From a virus, in the IMG/VR virus record IMGVR_UViG_3300031673_016560, positions 1-39,339 of that record: a DNA stretch of 39,339 nucleotides; one strand, written 5' to 3'. Shown here piece by piece: positions 24,120-32,010 of this stretch; within the stretch, counting starts at the first letter, position 1; every line of letters starts with the position of its first letter. The notes beneath the pieces are model-generated. The model searched no databases and was not told the origin of the DNA. It saw nothing but the letters and a program-made list of their open reading frames with translations. The position numbers were made by a program, and so were the translations under genes.

Positions 24120-24308
24120 TTACCGAATCCCGGCTTTGGGTTCACTCCTTACATCTTTGTAATGGAAATGCTTGCAGACAAAGACGCCTTGGCCGTCGTC
24201 TGGAGGTAGCTCGTCGTCGCCAAAATAGGCTATATGTACGGTCACGGGTTCGTGGCGTACCCTGAGCTTGCCCTCTATTCTCGCGACTCGCCTTTCTATG
24301 CTCTTCAT
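24120..24308 (-). CDS. Unrecognised 62-residue protein, first gene of the terS operon
   Basis: This is a small soluble protein related in layout to its downstream neighbour (R-x-x-R-I-E-x-K-L helix, then a V-T-x-x-I strand and acidic loop). GGGAGG stands upstream of the ATG, the strongest ribosome site of the operon. The operon promoter should lie in 24309-24529, near the right attachment site. Confidence 0.6.
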   Translation of the reverse strand: MKSIERRVARIEGKLRVRHEPVTVHIAYFGDDELPPDDGQGVFVCKHFHYKDVRSEPKAGIR

Positions 24309-24529
24309 AACGTTTATCCTCCCTTCTGCGTTGCCTTGAACGCTTCTGCCAGTGCTTTTATTGACTGCCTGATAATGCTCTGGCAGCTCTCACGTCACTC
24401 TTACGTCATTCTTGCTTTGGTTTGGCCTATGTTGAGACTTTGTCACCAGTGTGTTGTCATTTTGTAACCCCTCTTTAAGCAAAAATAACGCGGGTAAGAA
24501 CCGTTCAGACAAACACTTATGACCGCTGC
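24309..24529. other. Gap between terS operon and right attachment site
   Basis: This stretch of about 220 bases holds the start region of the leftward operon and the right arm-type motif pair. No gene is seen. The putative arm sites at 24391-24408 lie where the operon promoter should be, so integrase or excisionase binding could affect operon expression. Confidence 0.5.
24391..24408 (+). promoter_or_regulatory. Putative right arm-type site pair
   Basis: CACGTCA (24391-24397) and TACGTCA (24402-24408) are 11 bp apart, the same spacing as TACGTCA twice at 503-520 near the left end. Both pairs have the same orientation on the plus strand. Confidence 0.55.
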
Positions 24530-25685
24530 GGCAGTGTTTGAGGCGAACGGCGCTATTGGATTCTTTCAGGATATGGCAGTGCTCGGAAGTGTTTACGGTT
24601 TTGTCGACTGTTTTGTCAGGCCTGGCAATGAGATCTTAGAACGATGCATTTCCTCTTCCTCCCAAAGTCTTTCACTTGAAGACGTGCTGCAATTGGCGCA
24701 GACGGTCGGCCTTGAACTGATTGAAGCACCGAGGGCACTGCCTGTTCTGGAGGAGGACGACTACAAGAAAATCAAGTACTACGTGCAGCACTTTTACCAG
24801 AAGAAGAATGAGCTGGGCAGGAAAAGCTCGTTCTTATCAAGACTACTGTCGGGGTTTTCCCAGAGCGGGAGCCCACAGAACAGACAAAACAGCGATAGTC
24901 GGCGGGTGGTTGCGGTGACGGAGATTACCTCGGAGAGGGCGTGGCAGAGGTATGAGAACAAGGAACTGGCGGCCGAAGGTGAGGCGGCGTGGGGGTTTTT
25001 GCCTGTGGTACACATACAGAACATTGCTCAGCCGTGTTACTACGAGGGGATGAGCGATGTCGAGCCGCTGATACCGCTGCAGGACGAGCTGAATACCCGG
25101 CTGAGTGACAGAGCCAACAGGATAACTTTTCAGTCGTTCAAGATGTATCTGGGCAAGGGGATAGAGGGCTTTGAGGACAGGCCGGTCTCGCCGGGCAGGA
25201 TGTGGTGCACGGACAATCCGGAGGCGACTATCGAGGAGTTTGGCGGGGATGCCGCGGTACCGAGCGAGGATATGCACATCGCGGAGATAAGAGAGGCGAT
25301 GGACAAGACAAGTGGAGTGACGCCGCTTGTGGCGGGGGTTTTGAAGAGCAAGCTCGGCAACCTGACAAGCGCGGTGGCGCTGAGACTGACGCTGATGGGG
25401 ATGCTGTCGAAGACGGAGCGCAAGAAGTTCACATACGGGGAAGGGCTGAAGAAAATCTGCGGGATGGTGCTGGATATTCTTGATAAGGCGAATATTTACA
25501 GAACGAGGGAGGCGGACCGTGAGGTGGATGTTATTTTCCCCAGTCCGCTGCCTGAGAACATGACGGAAAAGTTGAAAGAGGCTCAGATTAAGAAGGAGCT
25601 GGGCGTGTCAACTGAGCAAGTGCTCAGAGAATTGGGTTATGAGACCGCGGGAGACAGGTACGATTCCGGTCAGGAGGTTGTATGA
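24519..25685 (+). CDS. Phage portal protein, C-terminal part
   Basis: This is the larger part of the split portal gene, 388 residues. It continues from VFEANGAIGFFQDMAVLGSVYGF through the portal core (VVHIQNIAQPCYYEGMSDVE and PLIPLQDELNTRLSDRANRI) and the clip/crown region (ALRLTLMGMLSKTERKKF), as in SPP1 gp6-type portals. The first four residues MTAA come from the element. Without excision the first 145 residues are missing, so the product should not assemble. It overlaps the scaffold gene by 4 bases (ATGA). Upstream of position 1 one would expect the large terminase. Confidence 0.9.
   Translation: MTAAAVFEANGAIGFFQDMAVLGSVYGFVDCFVRPGNEILERCISSSSQSLSLEDVLQLAQTVGLELIEAPRALPVLEEDDYKKIKYYVQHFYQKKNELGRKSSFLSRLLSGFSQSGSPQNRQNSDSRRVVAVTEITSERAWQRYENKELAAEGEAAWGFLPVVHIQNIAQPCYYEGMSDVEPLIPLQDELNTRLSDRANRITFQSFKMYLGKGIEGFEDRPVSPGRMWCTDNPEATIEEFGGDAAVPSEDMHIAEIREAMDKTSGVTPLVAGVLKSKLGNLTSAVALRLTLMGMLSKTERKKFTYGEGLKKICGMVLDILDKANIYRTREADREVDVIFPSPLPENMTEKLKEAQIKKELGVSTEQVLRELGYETAGDRYDSGQEVV
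24530..24544 (+). repeat. Right attachment repeat (attR core)
   Basis: This is an exact copy of the 15 bases at 429-443, in the same portal reading frame. An ATG contributed by the element at 24519 stands in frame just in front, but no good ribosome site precedes it. Confidence 0.85.
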
Positions 25686-26209
25686 GTCCGATTGAGATGC
25701 AGGAAGATATTTTGTCAGAGACAGAAGCGGGACACAGTGACGGTGAAAATCTGAAGCTTGTTCCGGTTGCCGAATCAATCCGCTATCGAAAGCGGGCACA
25801 GAGCGCTGAGAAGAAAGCCGAGTCGCTGGCTGAGCAATTGGCTGAGGCGAAGGCGAAGGTTTCCGAGATGGCAGAGCAATTGAGCAGTGTAGAAGCGGAA
25901 CAGGAACTGACAAGGAAGCTGGCAGCGGCGGGGACTGTTGATGTGGAAGCGGCGGTCTTGATTGCGAAGGCCAGAATGAAAGGTCGGACGGAGGCGGATT
26001 TGGACGGCGTGATTGAGCAGTTGAGGAAAGAGAAGCAATATCTGTTCGCCAGTCAGCAAGCGGCCTCTAATGCGAAGAAGACTGCAGGTGTCAGGGACAG
26101 AATGCAAAACAGCCAGACAATCCTGGAGAGAGCGGCGAAGAAAGCGGCGATGACGGGCAGTCGAACAGATTTGCAGGAGTATCTTAAGCTGCGAAGAAAC
26201 TTTTTTTGA
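25682..26209 (+). CDS. Scaffold-like protein
   Basis: This 175-residue, highly charged protein is mostly coiled coil (repeated Ala/Glu/Lys heptads from about residue 30 to 140, such as AEKKAESLAEQLAEAKAKV). Its place between portal and capsid genes is the usual one for the scaffold that shapes the procapsid and is then lost. It overlaps the portal gene by 4 bases. There is no catalytic motif that would mark a protease. The assignment rests on composition and position. Confidence 0.75.
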   Translation: MSPIEMQEDILSETEAGHSDGENLKLVPVAESIRYRKRAQSAEKKAESLAEQLAEAKAKVSEMAEQLSSVEAEQELTRKLAAAGTVDVEAAVLIAKARMKGRTEADLDGVIEQLRKEKQYLFASQQAASNAKKTAGVRDRMQNSQTILERAAKKAAMTGSRTDLQEYLKLRRNFF

Positions 26210-26256
26210 TGGTGAAAAACTGAAAGAAATGGCGACTAAATAAAGGAGAGCAATAC

Positions 26257-27411
26257 ATGGCATTTACGGGAAAAGCAACTTATTCAGCGGGTACGACTCT
26301 GCCGGAAGTGGCGGAAGACGTATCGGATTTGATAGGGATAATCTCACCATACGAAACGCCGCTGCTGGATGCGCTGGGGGACCCGATGAGAGAGGCGACC
26401 AGTACGCACCACGAGTGGCTGGAAGACGAACTTCTGCCGAACAAGGATGCTATCAACGACAGTACGTATACGGACCCGAGCGCCGATACGGACTTTGTGG
26501 TCGATAACGGCAGCAGATTTCGGATTGGCGACCAGATTCAGGTCGAGGGGTCGGAGGAATTGATGCTGGTTACAGGCATCAATAGTAATACTCTGACAGT
26601 GGTTCGCGGCTATGCGGGCACTACGCCGGAGAATCTTGCCGATAACAAGGTGATAAACATTCTTGGAAACGCGGCGCTTGAGGGCGCCGACAAACCCAGT
26701 GCGAGGTTTACGAATCGCACTCGGTGCGGCAACTACACGCAGATATTCACGGCCGCGGTGGAAGTGAGCGGGACTGATATGGCAGCCAGCCAACTGGGGC
26801 TTGCCGACGAGTTGGACTACCAGAAGCAGGAGCGGCTGCGAGAGCTGATTCGCGATTTGGAAAATACCGTGCTAAACGGCGGTAAGCCCACGAGCACTCC
26901 GGAAGGCAGCGGCACGGTGAGAAGGTCTATGAAAGGTATTGTCCAACACCTTTCAATGAACGTTTTCCACACGGGGGATACTGGGTTCCCGACGGGTACC
27001 GACCTTGACGAGGCCAAGGTTAATTATGTTCTCAGGCAGATTTGGGAGAACAGTAACGGCAACGTGGATTTGGTTATTGTCGGGGGGTTCCAGAAGCGAA
27101 AGATAAACAGCTTTTGCTCTGAGAGCCGGAGTTACGGAGCGACGGATACCACTTTCACCGACATGATTAGCATTTATGAAAGTGATTTTGGTATTTGCAG
27201 GATTGTTACTACGCGGTGGATGCCGCAGGACGCGGCATTGTTTTTGGATTCTTCACGTGTCAGCGTGCTGCCTCTGGCGGGGCGAAGCTTTCATTTTAAG
27301 CCGTTGGCCAGCGGCGGTGACTACGAATGCGGCGAGCTGATTGGTGAATATACGCTGGAACTCAAGAACGAGGCTGCCCACGGGCTTATCCGCGACCTTA
27401 GTACCAGCTAA
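26257..27411 (+). CDS. Major capsid protein (DUF5309/SU10 type)
   Basis: This 384-residue protein should form the shell. It fits the DUF5309 family of HK97-fold capsid proteins: DLIGIISPYETPLLDAL near the start, then a small beta-barrel insertion (RIGDQIQVEGSEELMLVTGI), then the HK97 core (QKQERLRELIRDLENTVLNG and YEVSDFGICRIV-like region). AAAGGAG precedes the start. No prohead protease is seen nearby. It has the highest expected expression of this module. Confidence 0.88.
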   Translation: MAFTGKATYSAGTTLPEVAEDVSDLIGIISPYETPLLDALGDPMREATSTHHEWLEDELLPNKDAINDSTYTDPSADTDFVVDNGSRFRIGDQIQVEGSEELMLVTGINSNTLTVVRGYAGTTPENLADNKVINILGNAALEGADKPSARFTNRTRCGNYTQIFTAAVEVSGTDMAASQLGLADELDYQKQERLRELIRDLENTVLNGGKPTSTPEGSGTVRRSMKGIVQHLSMNVFHTGDTGFPTGTDLDEAKVNYVLRQIWENSNGNVDLVIVGGFQKRKINSFCSESRSYGATDTTFTDMISIYESDFGICRIVTTRWMPQDAALFLDSSRVSVLPLAGRSFHFKPLASGGDYECGELIGEYTLELKNEAAHGLIRDLSTS

Positions 27412-27456
27412 GCAAGGGTAATGTTCAGGAAGCGAGATAATTCGTCGGTGCGGGGT

Positions 27457-27484
27457 TGCCCAAAGGGACGGCGCCCTTTGGGCA
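27457..27484. repeat. Perfect 11-bp hairpin after the capsid gene
   Basis: TGCCCAAAGGG (27457-27467) and CCCTTTGGGCA (27474-27484) enclose a 6-base loop. No T-run follows. It sits 45 bases after the capsid stop in a 112-base gap and may partly stop transcription or protect the capsid message. Confidence 0.6.
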
Positions 27485-27523
27485 CCCGAGCCCGCCGGTA
27501 AGGCGAGAAGGGGACGGAATAAA

Positions 27524-28180
27524 ATGGTTATGTTTTCAGGCGATGCGGACATTCTGAAATACGAGCCAGCACTGTTCGGAGAGTTGCACCTGGCAGCACA
27601 GGTATTGGCGGTCGGAAGCGGCGGGATACTCAGCGGGACGACATTTACTGCAAGCGGGGCGGATTTCGTGAGCTCGCAGGTTTCGGCCGGTGGAGTTGTA
27701 TATCTGCGGTCCGCGGATGGGGCGTTGGATGGCGCCTACGAAATAGTCTCGGTGGATTCTGCAACGGAGCTAACCGTTTCGGTAATCAGGTCGGACCCGG
27801 GTGATGAGGCGGTTCCGCCGCCTGCGGCGGAGGATATATCCTATCGGGTCAGCACGTTGGGGCCACAGGCGAGCGAAGTGGGTTTTCAGTTAACCGAGTA
27901 TTTCGGCATTGCTCCGGGCAATCCGGCAAGTGACATGGATGTGGAGGACGTTTTGGATACGGGGGTTTTGAGGAGGGCCTCGGTTTTTGCGGTGATTTCG
28001 AGTGCTTACGCGACATTGGCGAGCAAGGCCGAGGACGAGAATTTCTGGAAGAAGAGCCTGCATTATCAGAGGCTTTTCGAAAAGGCGAGGGAGCGTTGTC
28101 GGCTCAGTATCGACCTGGGCAGCGATGGTGTAGCTGATGTCACCAAATCCGGCGCTTGCGCGAGGTTGGTGAGAGATTAG
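27524..28180 (+). CDS. Putative head-completion/connector protein
   Basis: This 218-residue protein was not firmly recognised. Its N-terminal half is beta-rich with a small barrel-like module (DGAYEIVSVDSATELTVSVI); the C-terminal half is helical (VISSAYATLASKAEDENFW, SLHYQRLFEKAREROCR-like stretch), as in head-tail adaptor proteins that follow DUF5309 capsids. GGGGA precedes the ATG. A role joining head and tail is inferred from position. Confidence 0.55.
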   Translation: MVMFSGDADILKYEPALFGELHLAAQVLAVGSGGILSGTTFTASGADFVSSQVSAGGVVYLRSADGALDGAYEIVSVDSATELTVSVIRSDPGDEAVPPPAAEDISYRVSTLGPQASEVGFQLTEYFGIAPGNPASDMDVEDVLDTGVLRRASVFAVISSAYATLASKAEDENFWKKSLHYQRLFEKARERCRLSIDLGSDGVADVTKSGACARLVRD

Positions 28181-28199
28181 TTCGCGAAGGGAAAGAGGG

Positions 28200-28571
28200 A
28201 TGAGCGTCACTTTAGACGGACAAAGGTTGTTTGAAGGCGACGAGTCAGAGATTGAGCCGGGCAGTTTCAGTCGGGATTCGGTGGAGAGAGCAGCGCCTGG
28301 ACTGGATGGCGTGCTCAGTATCGACCTGGGCGGACGGTCCAGGAAGATAAGGCAGAGCGGGGTGCTACGGGCGACAAGCCGGTCTCAAATGAATGAGCGA
28401 ATCAGTGCTATATCGGCCTATATGGACGGCGACACGCATGTCCTGGTGAGCGGGACCGGGCAAGAGTATGATAACCTTCGGATGGATGCTTTGAGGGTGA
28501 CGAAGGAAAGAACGAGCGGCGGGAGCATAGCTGTTGACTATGAAATTGTGTATACGCAGTTAGCGGTTTAG
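28200..28571 (+). CDS. Small phage structural protein
   Basis: This 123-residue beta-rich protein was not recognised by family. It includes APGLDGVLSIDLGGRSRKI and VSGTGQEYDNLRMDALRV and ends YEIVYTQLAV, a layout common in tail-tube or baseplate initiator proteins. It starts 19 bases after the previous stop and ends 4 bases before the next gene. Tail or connector role is inferred only. Confidence 0.55.
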   Translation: MSVTLDGQRLFEGDESEIEPGSFSRDSVERAAPGLDGVLSIDLGGRSRKIRQSGVLRATSRSQMNERISAISAYMDGDTHVLVSGTGQEYDNLRMDALRVTKERTSGGSIAVDYEIVYTQLAV

Positions 28572-28575
28572 CGAC

Positions 28576-29349
28576 ATGGGACTTATTAGCAGCGGCATAG
28601 ACAGGATAAGGGCGTTTGAATTGCCTGCCGGTATTTGGGGTGACGGCACTAATATCGGCGCGCCGAGGACAGCTTTGGTGAGGTGGCATTCGTGCTGGAA
28701 CGATAAGTTCTATCAGGTTTACGTCAACGGTCAGTATACGGGAGTGACGGTTGACACGCACCAGAGAGAAATGATTGTTCAAATACCCACCTCCTTTGAG
28801 ACGGCGGTACGGATTGAGGTTTTTGCCGTTGAAGCTGGTGAGGCCGATGATGATTTTAGCGGCGAGATTGAGTTATCCGGCGATAAGACGGGCAGGGTCA
28901 GAATAACATTTTTACGCGGGCAGGATTTGCCGATAGATGCAGCCGTGGAAATCTACTCTGACAACGGCACCGGCGAAATAGATTACGGCAATGCTCTGAC
29001 CGGCCAGCCGATAAGGGTCTGGCCAGCCTGGCAGGATAAGGCGGGGTTTGGAACGAGCGGGTTTGGGGCGTGTGATTTTGGTTATGACTCGGCGGCGGCG
29101 GTGGGGTATGGAAAGGGCAGCTTCGGGAGGGGGCAGTTCGGCATCGATGCTGATACGTTCGAGTGGGTTAGCCAGCCTTTGGGAGCAGGTGTTTACAAAT
29201 TCGCCGTCAAGGTTACCGACGGAAGGGGCAATGAGAGTATCAGCGAGACCGGTGCAATCACGGTGACACCGTCAGCAAGACCGGCTGAGCGGGTGAGCGT
29301 TTCTTCATTCGACAAACAGACAAATCAATTGGTGTTGAGTGTTTCGTAA
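28576..29349 (+). CDS. Phage structural protein with FN3-like modules
   Basis: This 257-residue protein has two beta-sandwich-like modules. The second contains VEIYSDNGTGEIDYG, a motif recurring in the protein at 32010-32699 (FRIYGDGGTGQIDYE). Between them is a Gly-rich stretch (GFGTSGFGACDFGYD, then KGSFGRGQFGID), typical of flexible tail or fibre proteins. The end DGRGNESISETGAITVTP is fibronectin-III-like. It is likely a tail appendage. Confidence 0.6.
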   Translation: MGLISSGIDRIRAFELPAGIWGDGTNIGAPRTALVRWHSCWNDKFYQVYVNGQYTGVTVDTHQREMIVQIPTSFETAVRIEVFAVEAGEADDDFSGEIELSGDKTGRVRITFLRGQDLPIDAAVEIYSDNGTGEIDYGNALTGQPIRVWPAWQDKAGFGTSGFGACDFGYDSAAAVGYGKGSFGRGQFGIDADTFEWVSQPLGAGVYKFAVKVTDGRGNESISETGAITVTPSARPAERVSVSSFDKQTNQLVLSVS

Positions 29350-29369
29350 GGCACTAACAGGGAGGGCTT

Positions 29370-30158
29370 ATGGCTGAGGTATATCCATCTGATAATGAGT
29401 TGTTGAATATACAGTGTGACGGTGAGACCGGCGTCGAGTATATACCGACCGGCACGGCACCTTATTATCTGCAATTCAGGAAGCTGCTGTATAGGCTGCT
29501 TCTTGCTGCGAGGCGCGCGAATGACTTAAGAGTCTATGACGAGGGCGGACTTGATATCGGTGTTAAGAGCGGCAAGTTCTGGCTGGGTACGGAGCCGGTC
29601 AGCTATAGCGGCTCTTCGAGCAATACTCTGGCGGATGGCAAGGCAAATATTTATATATATCTGGATTCGGCGGGTAATCTTGTTATCAACGAGTACAACA
29701 GTTTTCCGGATATGGCGACGACGCCTCATATTCGGCTGGCGGTAGTAACCACATCGGCCGGGGACATCACGTCGATAACTGACTGGCGGACGGGTCATAA
29801 CTATGTGATGCCGTACGGCGCCGGCGGAGTTAAGAGGACGGTCGAGGAGCACATCAGTAATGATACACTGACCGCGGCAGAGTCCGGCAGCGTTCATACG
29901 AATCTTGGCGCTACCGGGACGGTCACGCTTACAATTCCTGCGTCGGCTCCTGCGGGTACGGAATTTAGTTTTGCAGTGCAGGCCGCGCAGGAGCTTCGCA
30001 TTGATCCGGGTGCGGCGGCAATCAGAGACGACAGCGGGCAAACGGCAGATAAGTACAAGTCGGCAAACACCATCGGTGCGTCTCTGACACTTGTGGCCGA
30101 TTCAAACGGCGACTGGGCAACGGTAGCCAAGAACGGGACATGGACGGAAGAAGCGTAG
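29370..30158 (+). CDS. Putative tail fibre or spike protein
   Basis: This 262-residue protein begins with a helical part, then a long beta-rich region rich in Thr, Ser and Gly (SGKFWLGTEPVSYSGSS, then VTLTIPASAPAGTEF). SITDWRTGHNY and the final repeat-like strands fit receptor-binding or fibre proteins. GGAGG lies upstream of the ATG. No catalytic motif is seen. Exact role is inferred from the neighbouring tail genes. Confidence 0.55.
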   Translation: MAEVYPSDNELLNIQCDGETGVEYIPTGTAPYYLQFRKLLYRLLLAARRANDLRVYDEGGLDIGVKSGKFWLGTEPVSYSGSSSNTLADGKANIYIYLDSAGNLVINEYNSFPDMATTPHIRLAVVTTSAGDITSITDWRTGHNYVMPYGAGGVKRTVEEHISNDTLTAAESGSVHTNLGATGTVTLTIPASAPAGTEFSFAVQAAQELRIDPGAAAIRDDSGQTADKYKSANTIGASLTLVADSNGDWATVAKNGTWTEEA

Positions 30159-30176
30159 TACCTCTTTCAGTATGCC

Positions 30177-30281
30177 ATGATGTTATTTGAAGCGGCTGTT
30201 TCTGAAGGCGACTTTGCAGTGTTATTCGCAAAAAAAGGGTTCAACATGTTGCTCTTATTGTGGACGAAAGATCGGAGGTGA
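30177..30281 (+). CDS. Possible 34-residue peptide
   Basis: This short frame (MMLFEAAVSEGDFAVLFAKK and on) runs to a stop inside the ribosome site GGAGG of the next gene. It lies in a gap of 129 bases in an otherwise densely packed module. There is no clear ribosome site of its own, so it could be chance. Confidence 0.3.
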   Translation: MMLFEAAVSEGDFAVLFAKKGFNMLLLLWTKDRR

Positions 30282-30287
30282 GCTGAC

Positions 30288-30779
30288 GTGGCAAGCGGAG
30301 ATACATTATTGATATTTACTCCATTAAACAATGAGCCTCCTGCATCGGCTTACGCGACGCTTGATATACGAAACCAGCATTCGGTGCTGGATTTTGATGC
30401 GGCAAGCAACGAGTCTGCGGTGTTCAGCGGAGTGATGCCGCGCAGTTACGGCGGGGGCGGGATTACAGTTTACCTTCATTATGCAATGTCCAGCGCGACT
30501 TCCGGCACGATTGACTGGGACGCGGCATTTGAACGTGTCGGGGACCAACAGCAGGATATTGATAATGATGGTTTTGCTTCGGCGAAGAGTGCGGATGATA
30601 CCACAGTCCCTTCACAGTGCGGGCTTGTGGATGTAGTGGCGATAACGTTCTCAGATGGGACGGAGATGGACAACATCCAGACGGGGGAGGGGTTCAGACT
30701 GAAGATAACCCGGGACGCGGTAAATGACGATGCTGCAGGCGACGCCGAACTGTTGTTTATGGAGCTGAAGGAAACATAA
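30288..30779 (+). CDS. Phage structural protein, beta-rich
   Basis: This 163-residue protein starts at GTG after GGAGG. It is beta-rich (TLDIRNQHSVLDFD, ITVYLHYAMSSATSGTIDWDAAFER), resembling small tail proteins that often precede fibre genes in such modules. No enzyme motif is seen. It shares its last base with the start of the LamG-domain gene. Confidence 0.6.
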   Translation: MASGDTLLIFTPLNNEPPASAYATLDIRNQHSVLDFDAASNESAVFSGVMPRSYGGGGITVYLHYAMSSATSGTIDWDAAFERVGDQQQDIDNDGFASAKSADDTTVPSQCGLVDVVAITFSDGTEMDNIQTGEGFRLKITRDAVNDDAAGDAELLFMELKET

Positions 30780-31525
30780 TGGCACGGTCTTTTGTTGCAG
30801 ACTTATGTCAATTCCTTATGCGGGACCAGGCTGCAGCCTCCGGCTATCCCTTTACGATGGCATGCTGGTTTTGCAGCGTTAATGATGAAATATGGCAGAC
30901 ACTAATGTGTCTTGGCAACAGCGCTGCGGGTACGAATTATGCTCAATTGGAGATTCGCGGAGACCTGGGTGAGCCGTTAATTAAGTGCCTGCGATTAATA
31001 GTCCGGGACTCGGGCGGGTACGTGTACGCCGATACTACTACAGGTTATTCCGCGAACATCTGGCATCATGCTTGCGGTATTTGCGTCTCATCCACGGAAA
31101 GGCATGTTTTCCTTGATGGCGGTTCGAAAGGGTCGAACACACAATCCAAGAATTTCCCTTCGGGCATCAACAGGACCGGTATCGGCGCACGCGTCCCGGG
31201 TGCTTCTCCGAGTGCGTTCTTTGACGGGAGAATCGCTGAAGCAGCAATCTGGGAGGCGGCTTTAAGTGAGTCGGAGGTTGCTGTTCTGGCACGGAACTTC
31301 TGTCCGTTGTTTGTTCGCCCCCAGAGTCTGATAGCGTACTGGCGGCTGTTTAATCCGGATGCCGGTGTAAATCCGGAAATGATGGGCGGTTTGTACCTGA
31401 GCGATTACAATTCACCGGGAATGGGCGACCATCCGCGAATTATTTATCCCGGCTTTCCAACTACTTTGGTGAGGGCAGCGGGAGGGATAAGTCCGCTTTT
31501 GCTTCGGGCCATTGAAAAGTACTGA
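30779..31525 (+). CDS. LamG/concanavalin-like tail protein
   Basis: This 248-residue protein fits the LamG/Concanavalin-A-like sandwich: YPFTMACWFCS at the start, then WHHACGICVSSTERHVFLDGG, then FFDGRIAEAAIWEAALSESE, the usual three-strand signature. Such domains bind sugars or surface polymers, so it is a likely host-receptor binder. It overlaps the previous gene by one base and reads into the baseplate genes. Confidence 0.75.
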   Translation: MARSFVADLCQFLMRDQAAASGYPFTMACWFCSVNDEIWQTLMCLGNSAAGTNYAQLEIRGDLGEPLIKCLRLIVRDSGGYVYADTTTGYSANIWHHACGICVSSTERHVFLDGGSKGSNTQSKNFPSGINRTGIGARVPGASPSAFFDGRIAEAAIWEAALSESEVAVLARNFCPLFVRPQSLIAYWRLFNPDAGVNPEMMGGLYLSDYNSPGMGDHPRIIYPGFPTTLVRAAGGISPLLLRAIEKY

Positions 31526-31536
31526 GGGACAGTAAA

Positions 31537-32010
31537 ATGCAAGGTATATTTTTGAGAAAATACGGTGCAGAGACAAAGATAGATTTTGACCTCTACGAAA
31601 CGGACGCAAGCGACCTCAAAACCGACGCTGTTTACGCTTCGGGAGACACGAAAATAATGAAGGATGAAGGGGCCGAAGCCGATACCGTCAACGGTTTTGC
31701 AGACGAGGGCCACGGATATTCCATAACGTTGACCGCAGCCGAGATGCAGGCAGCTCGAGTAAAGGTTTATGTGGTGGACCAGACCAGCCCAAAAGTGTGG
31801 CTTGATACAACGCTTGTCGTTGAGACGTACGGCAATGCAAACGCTCAACATTCTTTCGATGTTGAGAAGGCGGTCAAGGTGCTTGTAAACAAGGCCGTCC
31901 AGACCAAGAGTACGGGGGTAATCAAGTATTACGATGACGATGGACAGACGGTCATCCTGACTCATACTCCCGAAGATAGCGACTTGAGTATTGCGAGAAC
32001 GCCAAGCTGA
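31537..32010 (+). CDS. Small phage structural protein (baseplate/fibre-associated)
   Basis: This 157-residue, acidic, beta-rich protein (FLRKYGAETKIDFDLYETD at the start, then ITLTAAEMQAARVKVYVVD) resembles small upper-baseplate or fibre proteins seen next to LamG-type tail proteins. GGACAG lies near the start. Its last base is the first base of the next gene. No named family is claimed. Confidence 0.55.
   Translation: MQGIFLRKYGAETKIDFDLYETDASDLKTDAVYASGDTKIMKDEGAEADTVNGFADEGHGYSITLTAAEMQAARVKVYVVDQTSPKVWLDTTLVVETYGNANAQHSFDVEKAVKVLVNKAVQTKSTGVIKYYDDDGQTVILTHTPEDSDLSIARTPS

Larger units (their letters stand above)
429..24544. mobile_element. Integrative element (satellite-like) inserted in the portal gene
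   Basis: A 15-bp direct repeat bounds about 24.1 kb that separates two in-frame halves of a portal gene. Inside are a tyrosine integrase next to the left repeat, an excisionase-like HTH protein, DnaB, a DUF1376 replication protein, a type I restriction-modification system, a His-Xaa-Ser cassette and a small terminase subunit, but no capsid or tail gene. The content matches the logic of phage satellites such as PICIs (integrase, replication, terS, cargo), though it is longer than typical ones. Satellite status is inference; site-specific insertion is read directly from the sequence. Confidence 0.85.
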
